Source of the DNA: Desulfobacteraceae bacterium
Lineage (GTDB): Bacteria; Desulfobacterota; DSM-4660; Desulfatiglandales; Desulfatiglandaceae
Assembly (NCBI GenBank): GCA_013203065.1
Contig: JABMQV010000598.1
Coordinates: 1-8,555 of the forward strand
Direction of reading: 5' to 3'
Length of the DNA stretch: 8,555 nt
Shown here piece after piece: positions 1-5,436 of the stretch. The translations under genes were made by a program, and so were the position numbers. The stretch's first letter is position 1; the number at the start of each line of letters is the position of its first letter. The notes below the pieces were generated by a model. The model was not told the origin of the DNA, did no database searches, and saw only the letters and a program-made list of their open reading frames with translations.

Positions 1-222
1 CGCCAACTCAGTTTGGGTAGTCACTTCATCCAACACAAATTCAGCAAAATTCGATTCGGCCTGTTCATCGCGAAATCCCTCATCATAGGCATTTTCAACA
101 AGGCCATCGATTGTTTCAAAATTCTCTTCGTATCCGATCTCCTCATTGTAGTCTTCATACCCGATGTCATCGTTGTACTCTTCTAACTGCTCAAAATCTT
201 GGTTTTCGTTCTGTTCCATCAT
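1..222 (-). CDS. Acidic N-terminal part of an unknown protein, cut by the left edge
   Basis: An open frame starts at an ATG whose complement ends at 222 and stays open for 74 codons to the window edge, so the C-terminus is missing. A second ATG follows directly (Met-Met). The upstream AGAGGGG, about 9 bases before the start, is a good ribosome binding site. The visible part is very rich in Glu, Asp, Asn and Tyr, with no signal peptide or membrane segment. Two adjacent 9-residue units, YNDDIGYED and YNEEIGYEE (roughly residues 16-34), form a tandem repeat encoded by two 27-base copies. I recognise no family. Such an acidic start could be a disordered leader of a larger protein, but that is a guess. 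The frame and start are well supported; the function is unknown. Confidence 0.7.
   Translation of the reverse strand, partial: MMEQNENQDFEQLEEYNDDIGYEDYNEEIGYEENFETIDGLVENAYDEGFRDEQAESNFAEFVLDEVTTQTELA
127..180. repeat. Two-copy 27-bp in-frame tandem repeat
   Basis: Copies 127-153 and 154-180 match at 21 of 27 positions by hand alignment. The unit is a multiple of three and lies inside the acidic minus-strand gene, where it encodes the Y-N-(D/E)-(D/E)-I-G-Y-E-(D/E) units. Most differences keep the amino-acid character, as expected of a coding duplication that has drifted. Confidence 0.75.
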
Positions 223-229
223 GACTTAT

Positions 230-430
230 TTACCCCTCTAATCGAAAATAGTTAAAAAGAGACTTAATAGGCCTGAATATCGTTTTGCTGACATAAATTG
301 CTAAACAACCGGCGATAAATATTCTGCCGACACAGACATGCCCAGCTACAAATAAAGTAGTGTCAACAAAAAGGAGAAGTTTAATAGATATTTCACATTT
401 CCTTGGTAATGAGGAAAAACCTATGTGCAC
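230..430 (-). CDS. Possible small hydrophobic protein (doubtful)
   Basis: A 66-codon frame from GTG ends 8 bases before the start of the acidic gene and would be co-transcribed with it. Residues 15-52 are largely hydrophobic (for example IKLLLFVDTTLFVAG and IFIAGCLAIYVS), which would fit one or two membrane passes, followed by a basic end. Against it: the GTG lies right at the T-tract of a terminator, has no Shine-Dalgarno sequence, and no family is recognised. The frame may be chance in AT-rich DNA, with the interval serving only as leader for the acidic gene. Confidence 0.25.
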   Translation of the reverse strand: MHIGFSSLPRKCEISIKLLLFVDTTLFVAGHVCVGRIFIAGCLAIYVSKTIFRPIKSLFNYFRLEG

Positions 431-461
431 AAAAAAAAGGGTAGCTCAAAAAGAACCACCC
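431..461 (-). terminator. Rho-independent terminator, minus strand
   Basis: On the minus strand the segment reads GGGTGGTTC, a TTTTT loop, then GAGCTACCC and eight T residues. All nine stem positions pair, two as G-U. It would end transcripts coming leftward from the small ORF at 535-771 and separates them from the acidic gene. Confidence 0.75.
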
Positions 462-534
462 CAATCAAACCATAAATCATCTAAGCTATAAATACGACAG
501 CAAACCAGGTTATCAAACTGATATCACAACAAAT

Positions 535-771
535 TTAATGAAATTTGATACTGACCGACATGGCAGATAACTCAGCTTTTAGGTGGTGATGAATCTTTGA
601 TATATCCAGATGGTACTTCTGGAGCACATGAAGCTTATCCGAACTTATCACGGCTCTCCCATCGCTGATATTGGGAAGAAAAAAACCATCTAAGACCTTC
701 ACGTCCTGCTCATCTTTCGAGAACAAACCATCACCATACAAGTCAAGAATCTTAACGCTGTTTCCTCTCAA
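535..771 (-). CDS. Short ORF of unknown family carrying repeat copy A, possibly a gene remnant
   Basis: A 78-codon frame opens at TTG just after an in-frame TAA and ends 74 bases before a minus-strand terminator, so it looks like the 3' end of a transcription unit. Its C-terminal part (YHLDISKIHHHLKAELSAM) resembles the end of another small minus-strand ORF at 7113-7292 (YHLDNSNIQHHRKFDMSAM): 12 of 19 residues match. It is soluble, charged and without signal peptide. There is no convincing ribosome binding site and the upstream sequence is interrupted, so it may be the tail of a larger decayed gene. Function unknown. Confidence 0.35.
   Translation of the reverse strand: MRGNSVKILDLYGDGLFSKDEQDVKVLDGFFLPNISDGRAVISSDKLHVLQKYHLDISKIHHHLKAELSAMSVSIKFH
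559..636. repeat. Diverged repeat, copy A
   Basis: This 78-base segment, from CATGGCAG to AAGCTT, aligns with 7161-7239 at about 80 percent identity by hand, with one single-base gap. It lies in the same orientation as copy B, about 6.6 kb apart, with the regulated gene cluster between them. Weaker similarity continues to about 690. It could be a shared gene tail or a small mobile sequence. Confidence 0.6.
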
Positions 772-1093
772 GTCTGATTAGGTCACCACCCAAACACTCC
801 ACCAAAGCCTCGCCATACAACTTCGCCAGCCATGTGATGGTAGTGCAGGGGAGGGCATTCTCCTGTGAGGCGATGGTCGGCAGAACCGGAGCAACTATTG
901 ATGGCGGTGTAGAAAGAACGCAAAAGGTCCCCAAGGATGGGACCTTTTTTTGTTAGAACCTGAGCAGCCCTGCCTGACTCCAGGGAAAGGCTTTTGCAGC
1001 CCATCCGATCGATAAGCTCTTGTTTAACCTTCCGAATGCTGCAAGAGTAGGTTCCGCAGCCTCAAACGAAATTTCATTCAAATTGAATTGAAC
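772..1093. other. Stretch without a supportable gene
   Basis: Both strands hold short open frames here (minus strand 783-1004, plus strand about 748-954), but none has a proper start, ribosome binding site or recognisable motif. Reading passes between frames, as in a degraded gene. The only clear element is the plus-strand terminator at 922-951. A gene relic or a small RNA ending at that terminator are both possible. Confidence 0.5.
922..951 (+). terminator. Rho-independent terminator, plus strand
   Basis: AAAAGGTCCC (922-931) pairs perfectly with GGGACCTTTT (939-948) around a 7-base loop, and the T run continues to 951. The tract is longer on the plus strand (seven T) than on the minus strand (four T). 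No confident plus-strand gene precedes it. Confidence 0.75.
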
Positions 1094-1170
1094 CGCGACG
1101 CTCCGGTGAAACACTCTCCGCTGTCCTTTGGGATTTCAGGCCAGGGACGCGAAGTCTTTTTAATTGATGG

Positions 1171-1208
1171 CTCGACAAGATTGTCGAGGAATAACGCTCT
1201 TTGTCGAG
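1171..1208. promoter_or_regulatory. Predicted activator (enhancer) binding sites for the sigma-54 promoter
   Basis: CTCGACAA (1171-1178) and TTGTCGAG (1181-1188) form a perfect 8-2-8 inverted repeat. The same octamer TTGTCGAG recurs at 1201-1208, exactly 20 bp (about two helical turns) after the second arm and on the same face. The palindrome centre is about 85 bp before the -24 element, near -110 from the expected transcription start, the usual place for NtrC-type activator sites. The likely binder is the activator encoded at 5433-6758; this pairing is inferred from context. Confidence 0.7.
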
Positions 1209-1262
1209 CACACAAAGGTACATGTCTGGGATAACCGGTTGATATTTGAGCTGTTTACTTTG

Positions 1263-1277
1263 TGGCACGGTTCCTGC
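1263..1277 (+). promoter_or_regulatory. Sigma-54 (RpoN) promoter
   Basis: TGGCACGGTTCCTGC matches the family consensus TGGCAC-N5-TTGC at all positions but one, with GG at 1264-1265 and GC at 1276-1277 in exact spacing. Transcription should begin near 1289, leaving a leader of about 72 bases before the first ATG at 1361. Activator-type palindromes lie upstream and a sigma-54 activator gene lies in the same cluster, which strongly supports the call. Confidence 0.85.
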
Positions 1278-1360
1278 TTTTAAAAACGGGAAAACGCGGC
1301 AGGAAAGAAGGTCGATCAAACAAGCGCCGACATGTGATATCCAGAGAAGGAGGAAATATT

Positions 1361-1489
1361 ATGAATAAAGAGAGCAAAGTAGCTGTACTGGTGGGTATAG
1401 GTCTCGCCACAGTGTTTGGACTCGGTTGCGGCATAAGCTGGGCCGCGGGGTGCCGGGACAAGACGCAAGGGGCTCCCACAGGAGTCTGA
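1361..1489 (+). CDS. Small exported peptide, 42 aa
   Basis: The ATG at 1361 follows AGGAGG with an 8-base gap, the best ribosome binding site of the region, and is the first gene after the sigma-54 promoter. Residues 1-6 are charged, and residues 7-28 (VAVLVGIGLATVFGLGCGIS and following) are a hydrophobic segment. This fits a signal peptide with cleavage near WAA-G, or a single membrane anchor; GLGC is only a weak lipobox. The remaining mature part is about 13 residues (ending in KTQGAPTGV). The stop overlaps the next start (TGATG), so translation is probably coupled. The product could be a very short exported peptide, or the signal-peptide part of a gene frameshifted from the glycine-rich frame that follows. 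No family recognised. Confidence 0.6.
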   Translation: MNKESKVAVLVGIGLATVFGLGCGISWAAGCRDKTQGAPTGV

Positions 1490-1707
1490 TGAATTGCATT
1501 TCAGATCATGCCCCGATCATTTTGGCCCGCGGCGGGAGAGGCCGCGGTGGCGGGGGGAATGGCGCTGGCAGTGAGGAAACCGGAGGGGGAGGAGGTGATA
1601 ATTCTGGTAGCAGGCGCGGATACGGCGCGCAGGATGGCACGGGGTACGGCGACTGTGACGGCAGTGGACCAAAAGGAAAGGGTCGCGGAAGCCGGACAAA
1701 TGAGTAG
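1489..1707 (+). CDS. Glycine-rich low-complexity protein, 72 aa
   Basis: ATG overlaps the previous stop as TGATG and follows CAGGAG by a few bases, indicating translational coupling. After about 14 ordinary residues the protein is dominated by Gly with Arg, Asn, Asp and Ser (GGRGRGGGGNGAG, then DGTGYGDCDGSG and PKGKGRGSR). This composition repeats in the next products of the cluster (NGKGGGNGAGNGTGP at 1760-2197). It has no signal peptide of its own. A competing frame (1508-1744) is open too, but lacks a good start and has unremarkable composition. The protein may be cytoplasmic, or its exported form may be lost through a frameshift against the preceding 42-aa signal-like peptide. Function unknown. 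Confidence 0.5.
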   Translation: MNCISDHAPIILARGGRGRGGGGNGAGSEETGGGGGDNSGSRRGYGAQDGTGYGDCDGSGPKGKGRGSRTNE

Positions 1708-1759
1708 AAATGAAGTATTTTTCTTGCAAATCATAAATCAATAAAAGGAGAATCAAGTC

Positions 1760-2197
1760 ATGAGAAAAGTTTTAACGAGCAGTGTCATCGTATTAATGGT
1801 GTTTTTCTTAAGTGCAGGGATAGGTTTGGCTGGAAACGGAAAAGGCGGCGGCAATGGTGCGGGAAATGGAACCGGTCCGATCCACGACATTTTCGCGGGA
1901 ACGCCGTTTACATACACAGGTGACGTGGCCTCCCTCGTTTCCGGCCAGGGTTTGTTGCTGGCGCTTTCCGACGGGACGAATGTCACTATTTACGGGATTG
2001 GTCCAGTGCGTTATTGGGAGTCATCGGGTGTAGATCGACCAACCGTGGGTGACACAGTAAAAGCAGACGGGTATGCTGTCGACTACAATGGAGAAGTGCG
2101 CAACATTGCAATGAGCATAACGGTCGGTACGGACACAGTGCAGCTCCGTGATCCTGTAACCGGCATGCCCCTGTGGCGAGGCAAGGGACCGAGATAG
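1760..2197 (+). CDS. Exported protein with glycine-rich linker and predicted OB-like domain, 145 aa
   Basis: The ATG follows AAGGAG with an 8-base gap. Residues 1-24 are a typical Sec signal peptide (MRK, then VLTSSVIVLMVFFLSAGIG, cleavage GLA-G). Residues 25-40 are a Gly/Asn/Lys linker. Residues 48-120 alternate short strand-like segments (FTYTGDVASL, LLLALSDGTNVTIYGIG, VGDTVKADGYAVDYNGE), suggesting a small OB-type beta barrel, and the end is LWRGKGPR. I recall similar hypothetical exported proteins in sulfate- and metal-reducing bacteria but no defined function. It is the last gene before a strong terminator and so the third member of the sigma-54 unit. The gene call is secure; the fold is inferred. 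Confidence 0.85.
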   Translation: MRKVLTSSVIVLMVFFLSAGIGLAGNGKGGGNGAGNGTGPIHDIFAGTPFTYTGDVASLVSGQGLLLALSDGTNVTIYGIGPVRYWESSGVDRPTVGDTVKADGYAVDYNGEVRNIAMSITVGTDTVQLRDPVTGMPLWRGKGPR

Positions 2198-2269
2198 AAT
2201 CAACGACAATTCACAGCCGCAGCACTTTGGACGTGAAACGACGTTGAGGGTGATGGGTGACAAGAGGAC

Positions 2270-2300
2270 AGGGCCCCTTGACAGGGGCCTTTCCTTTTTC
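2270..2300 (+). terminator. Rho-independent terminator after the small-protein unit
   Basis: AGGGCCCC (2270-2277), loop TTGACA, then GGGGCCTT (2284-2291) forms an 8-bp stem with one G-U pair, followed by TTTCCTTTTTC. It sits 73 bases after the stop of the 145-aa gene. It separates the three small genes from the barrel and regulator genes and probably lets only part of the transcripts continue. The open barrel frame extends back over it, which argues against a start upstream of it. Confidence 0.75.
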
Positions 2301-2343
2301 TGCTGTTGGGTGTATATCAAATGAGGGGAAGGTATCCACTATC

Positions 2344-3468
2344 TTGAGGTCGAAAATACCTAATTTGAAAATTTTCAGCGGTAGAACGTCTGCTTTCCGG
2401 AAACAGCCTGCCCGGCACAGGCTGTTTGTCCGTTTGCTTTCAGGTATGGGGGCGGCTGCTTTTTTCTGTTTCGCTCTGATGGTCCCCTATTCGGAGGCCG
2501 TGGATCTCTTAGCTGAACTGACAGCCGGGTACGATTCCAACCCGGCCTTAAGCGATCCGTCAGATGGCTCGGGGTTTTCTGTCTATGGCCTCGGGGCGGG
2601 GCACGTGTTTACTCTCTCAGAGGACCTGGCTTTGGACCTATCCGTTGAAGGAAGGTATCAGGACTACTGGAGCGTGGGAGACAACTACCGAGTGCAGGCG
2701 GGGACAGCGCTCTCTTACGTCCTGGCAGAGGGAAGGTTCCTCCCCTCTCTGATAGGAGAGGTGGCCGCCTACCGCGACGCGCTCATAGAGGCAGACGAGC
2801 GCAACGAGGCCATGGTCGGTATCCGTGCGGACTGGATCGTTTCGAACAGGTTAACATTGGGTTTTGAGCAGACATTCCGGTGGCTCGGTTATCTGAACTG
2901 GGCCAAGCCCTTTTCCGGAAAAGGCCAGGGCCGGCAGGTCGATAACGGCGGAAAAGGTGGTAAGACTTTTTCAGCAGCGTCCCGGCCTGAGGGGCAATGG
3001 GCTCTGCCACCGCTGGACCAGGGCCCCAGGAAAGAGAACGGCCAGCTCAACAAGCTATACCCACCGAGAAACAATCGTCTGATGGTGACGGGCGTGGGTC
3101 TTGATATCTTTATCCTCCCTTCGCTGACCGGCCGGGTGTATGCGGCCTATGGAGACCTGAATTCCTCTCTGGACATGGAGTCGTTCAGAGAGATCCAGTC
3201 CGGAGTGGCGTTTTCGTGGGTGCCGGCGACCCAATGGCGGGTGGGGGTTGAGGGAGTGTGGTACCGAACGGAATATTATAGTGTCCCGCAAAACATAACG
3301 TGCGTGAGACCCACCAACATCACCTGGTCCTCCGGGGTCCAGGTCAGCAGGTTCTGGGGCGATTTTGAACTCTTCGGACAGGTTGGATGGAAGTCAGGAG
3401 ACGCCCCTCTCGATTATGAATCGTATACCCAAACGGTAATCCAATGCGGACTATCCTACTCTTTCTGA
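2344..3468 (+). CDS. Outer-membrane beta-barrel protein
   Basis: The frame is open from 2257 (GTG), but that start lies across the terminator. I chose TTG 2344, which follows GAGGGGAAGG by 11 bases; TTG 2365 and ATG 2446 are alternatives. From 2344 it has 374 residues. A signal peptide is visible around residues 24-52 (basic RHRLFVRLL, then GMGAAAFFCFALMV, cleavage near SEA-V). The mature chain shows amphipathic strands separated by turns (AELTAGYDSNP, LALDLSVEGRYQDYW, QWRVGVEGVWYRTEYY) and ends in an aromatic residue, LSYSF, the usual outer-membrane barrel signature. Residues 189-243 form a Gly/Lys/Arg/Pro-rich insertion (GKGQGRQ, GGKGGK) likely to be a surface loop. It overlaps the next gene by 25 bases. 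It may be a porin or exporter; the substrate is unknown. Confidence 0.75.
   Translation: MRSKIPNLKIFSGRTSAFRKQPARHRLFVRLLSGMGAAAFFCFALMVPYSEAVDLLAELTAGYDSNPALSDPSDGSGFSVYGLGAGHVFTLSEDLALDLSVEGRYQDYWSVGDNYRVQAGTALSYVLAEGRFLPSLIGEVAAYRDALIEADERNEAMVGIRADWIVSNRLTLGFEQTFRWLGYLNWAKPFSGKGQGRQVDNGGKGGKTFSAASRPEGQWALPPLDQGPRKENGQLNKLYPPRNNRLMVTGVGLDIFILPSLTGRVYAAYGDLNSSLDMESFREIQSGVAFSWVPATQWRVGVEGVWYRTEYYSVPQNITCVRPTNITWSSGVQVSRFWGDFELFGQVGWKSGDAPLDYESYTQTVIQCGLSYSF
2401..2427 (+). terminator. Hairpin with terminator shape, possible attenuator
   Basis: AAACAGCCTG (2401-2410) and CAGGCTGTTT (2418-2427) are a perfect 10-bp inverted repeat with a 7-base loop, followed by the broken T-rich TTTGTCCGTTTGCTTT. 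The tract is imperfect, so termination may be partial. It lies within the N-terminal part of the barrel gene if that starts at 2344, or just before ATG 2446 if that start is used. Confidence 0.45.
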
Positions 3469-3854
3469 TACTCGCCGCAATAAACGGGTTGCTCACGAAT
3501 GCGTTAGCAGAGGATCTTTTTGTAGGCCGGGTCCTGTCTGTGGACCGGGAGAGAGGTAAGCTTTCTGTGGCGCTCATTGAAGGTGGGGACAATCTTGACA
3601 ACAGAGAAAATGCGGGAAAAAACATAAATGTTACCATACCTTCAGAGCGATTGCCGAAATACCTGTTGCCGGGTAGTGTTGTAAGGATATGGGGGGGCCT
3701 TATCCGAGAGACAGGGGCACTGAACGCCACACATCTTCACGCCCTTGGGCATGGCGTGTATGGAAAAGACCCGACAGGGGTGAGACGGCGTATCGGGAAG
3801 AGTCGCGGTCAGTACGGCGGCCGGGGAGGTGGCAAGGGCCGTGGAAGAAATTAA
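3444..3854 (+). CDS. Exported OB-like protein with basic Gly/Arg tail, 136 aa
   Basis: The ATG lies inside the end of the barrel gene (25-base overlap), so translation is probably coupled; the ribosome binding site is weak. Residues 1-22 are a signal peptide (MRT, then ILLFLILAAINGLL, cleavage ALA-E). Residues 24-100 look like a small beta barrel of the OB type (LFVGRVLSVDRERGKLSVAL, PGSVVRIWGGLIRE, NATHLHALG). The last 35 residues are strongly basic and Gly-rich (GVRRRIGKSRGQYGG and GGGKGRGRN), echoing the Gly-rich parts of the other products. The domain pattern resembles the 145-aa protein, so both may belong to one loose class. Such a tail could bind an anionic partner such as polysaccharide, nucleic acid or phospholipid; that is speculation. 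Confidence 0.75.
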   Translation: MRTILLFLILAAINGLLTNALAEDLFVGRVLSVDRERGKLSVALIEGGDNLDNRENAGKNINVTIPSERLPKYLLPGSVVRIWGGLIRETGALNATHLHALGHGVYGKDPTGVRRRIGKSRGQYGGRGGGKGRGRN

Positions 3855-5436
3855 ACGCAGGCTCCCACTCTGGGTGGCCAACCTGTTTGTCTTTGTCTTT
3901 TTATTCTGTGCGGTGATGGCATATTTTCTGTGGCAGGTCCACCAGGCGAGAAATGACTTCTTGACCCATGTCCGGGAAAATGCGGTCCTGGTGGCAGAGA
4001 TAATTCAGCTAAGTGCGCGTGGAAGTGTCCTTTCGAGAAGGGCAGCAGAGGAAATCTTGGAGGGCTTTTTGGGCAACACGGCTCGTTTTGTAGACTATCT
4101 GGATAAGGTGGAACCCTTTAAGCCCGAAGAGCTGGCCTCCTTTTCCGAAGAGGCCGGACTCGTGGGGATCAGCATACAGAAGATGGGGAAAGAATATGTT
4201 GAGGGTCCGCCGGGATGGCTGCAAAATTATCCATCAGGGTGCAGGCCAGCACCGAAGCTTGAACATCTCGCGAGGGAGAATCTTTATCTTTTCTCGTTGG
4301 CGAGGGAGGCGGGTCCGGGGTGTGTTACCGTTGGGGTCACTGACACCCAGATCAAAATTATGCAGGAGCACTTGGGGCTGGAGAATGTGATCAGAACCAT
4401 TTCGGGAATTCCCCGCATGAGATATGTGAAACTGGAAACGCCTTCCGTAATTAGAAAAGACCTGCCGGACGAGCCTGCCATAACCATGATAGATAACGGC
4501 GACCTCAAGATTGCGGAAGCCCGTATGCCGATGGAGGGAAAAGAGCTTGCCGTGGCATTGGACGCCGGGTACCTTCACCGGGCCATCGGGCGTCTGTGGC
4601 GGGATTTCTTTCTCTTCAGTGCAGCGCTTGCCTCCCTGGGAGTCGTACTGTCGCTGGTCCTCTACCGGTACCAGGCCGCACATCTGATGCAGGTCCAGCA
4701 GTTTGAAAGACAGATCTCTTCCGAGCGGGAAAATGCCTCGTTGGGTCGGGCTGCAGCAGCAATTGCCCACGAGGTCCGGAACCCCCTGAACGCCCTAGGG
4801 ATGGGTCTTCAGAGACTTCAGATAGAGGGCGTGGAACTGAAGGATGATCATCGGCATCTGATCGATCTGATGTTAGGCGCAGTCAAGCGTGCCAACGCCA
4901 GTGTGGAAGGTCTGTTGAAATATGCACGTCCCCAGAGACCCTCAAAAAAGCCGATACAACTTGATTTCCTGGCTGAAAACATGCTTGACCTCTACAGCCG
5001 GCGTTGCGAGGAGTTGGGCATAAAGGTGTCGCGGAGAATCACCTTCCGTAAATCGATCCCCGCTGACCCCGATCTGTTGGGACAGGTAATGGAAAACCTT
5101 CTGAAAAACGCGATTGAGGCACAGCCCCATGGAGGTTCTGTCCTCTTGGAGATAGAGAAACGAGGTCAGGACGTCTGTCTCAGGGTGAGAAACCCCGGGT
5201 TTAGCTTGAAATCCGAAGAAGCGGATTGTATCCTATACCCCTATTTTACCACCAAAGTGGATGGAACCGGTCTGGGACTGACCATTGCCCGAAGAATTGT
5301 GGATGCCCACGGGGGGCATATGGAAGTCCGGGTCCCCGAACCGGGGATGGTGGAGGTCTCGGTCTGTCTCCCTGTGGCCGGAATCGCTCAGAGGTCGGCG
5401 CCAAAACAGAGAGGGCATGAAGAGGACCCCATATGA
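3841..5436 (+). CDS. Membrane sensor histidine kinase of the sigma-54 two-component pair
   Basis: I prefer GTG 3841, 11 bases after GGAGG; GTG 3829 would add four residues but sits on the ribosome site. Numbering here follows the 3829 start (535 aa). A membrane segment (13-35) and a second one (259-280) enclose a roughly 220-residue periplasmic sensor domain with no family I recognise. A short coiled linker leads to the HisKA domain with phospho-acceptor His314 in AIAHEVRNPL. The ATPase domain has an N box MENLLKNAIEA (421-431), F box YPYFTTK and G2 box GTGLGLTIA (479-487). The G1 position reads RNPGFS, without the usual Asp. It overlaps the exported-protein gene before it (14 bases) and the activator gene after it (ATGA). 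Its partner is almost certainly the activator, as in ZraS/ZraR-type pairs. Confidence 0.92.
   Translation: MEEIKRRLPLWVANLFVFVFLFCAVMAYFLWQVHQARNDFLTHVRENAVLVAEIIQLSARGSVLSRRAAEEILEGFLGNTARFVDYLDKVEPFKPEELASFSEEAGLVGISIQKMGKEYVEGPPGWLQNYPSGCRPAPKLEHLARENLYLFSLAREAGPGCVTVGVTDTQIKIMQEHLGLENVIRTISGIPRMRYVKLETPSVIRKDLPDEPAITMIDNGDLKIAEARMPMEGKELAVALDAGYLHRAIGRLWRDFFLFSAALASLGVVLSLVLYRYQAAHLMQVQQFERQISSERENASLGRAAAAIAHEVRNPLNALGMGLQRLQIEGVELKDDHRHLIDLMLGAVKRANASVEGLLKYARPQRPSKKPIQLDFLAENMLDLYSRRCEELGIKVSRRITFRKSIPADPDLLGQVMENLLKNAIEAQPHGGSVLLEIEKRGQDVCLRVRNPGFSLKSEEADCILYPYFTTKVDGTGLGLTIARRIVDAHGGHMEVRVPEPGMVEVSVCLPVAGIAQRSAPKQRGHEEDPI

Noticed and set aside
783..1004. 73-codon minus frame as a transposase or other gene fragment.
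   Set aside because: I could not tie its residues to any transposase signature, there are no terminal inverted repeats, and the frame crosses a terminator hairpin.
1074..1319. 81-codon minus frame over the control region.
   Set aside because: It covers the sigma-54 promoter and the activator palindromes, has no ribosome site and no recognisable protein pattern.
1508..1744. Alternative 78-codon plus frame overlapping the glycine-rich gene.
   Set aside because: No good ribosome site or family. It arises from shifted reading of Gly codons, while the Gly-rich frame has a coupled start and matching composition in neighbouring genes.
2278..2318. TTGACA at 2278-2283 as a -35 box of a sigma-70 promoter for the barrel gene.
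   Set aside because: It is the loop of the terminator hairpin; the hexamer at 17-bp spacing (TGCTGT) does not match a -10 box, and TATATC lies too far away.
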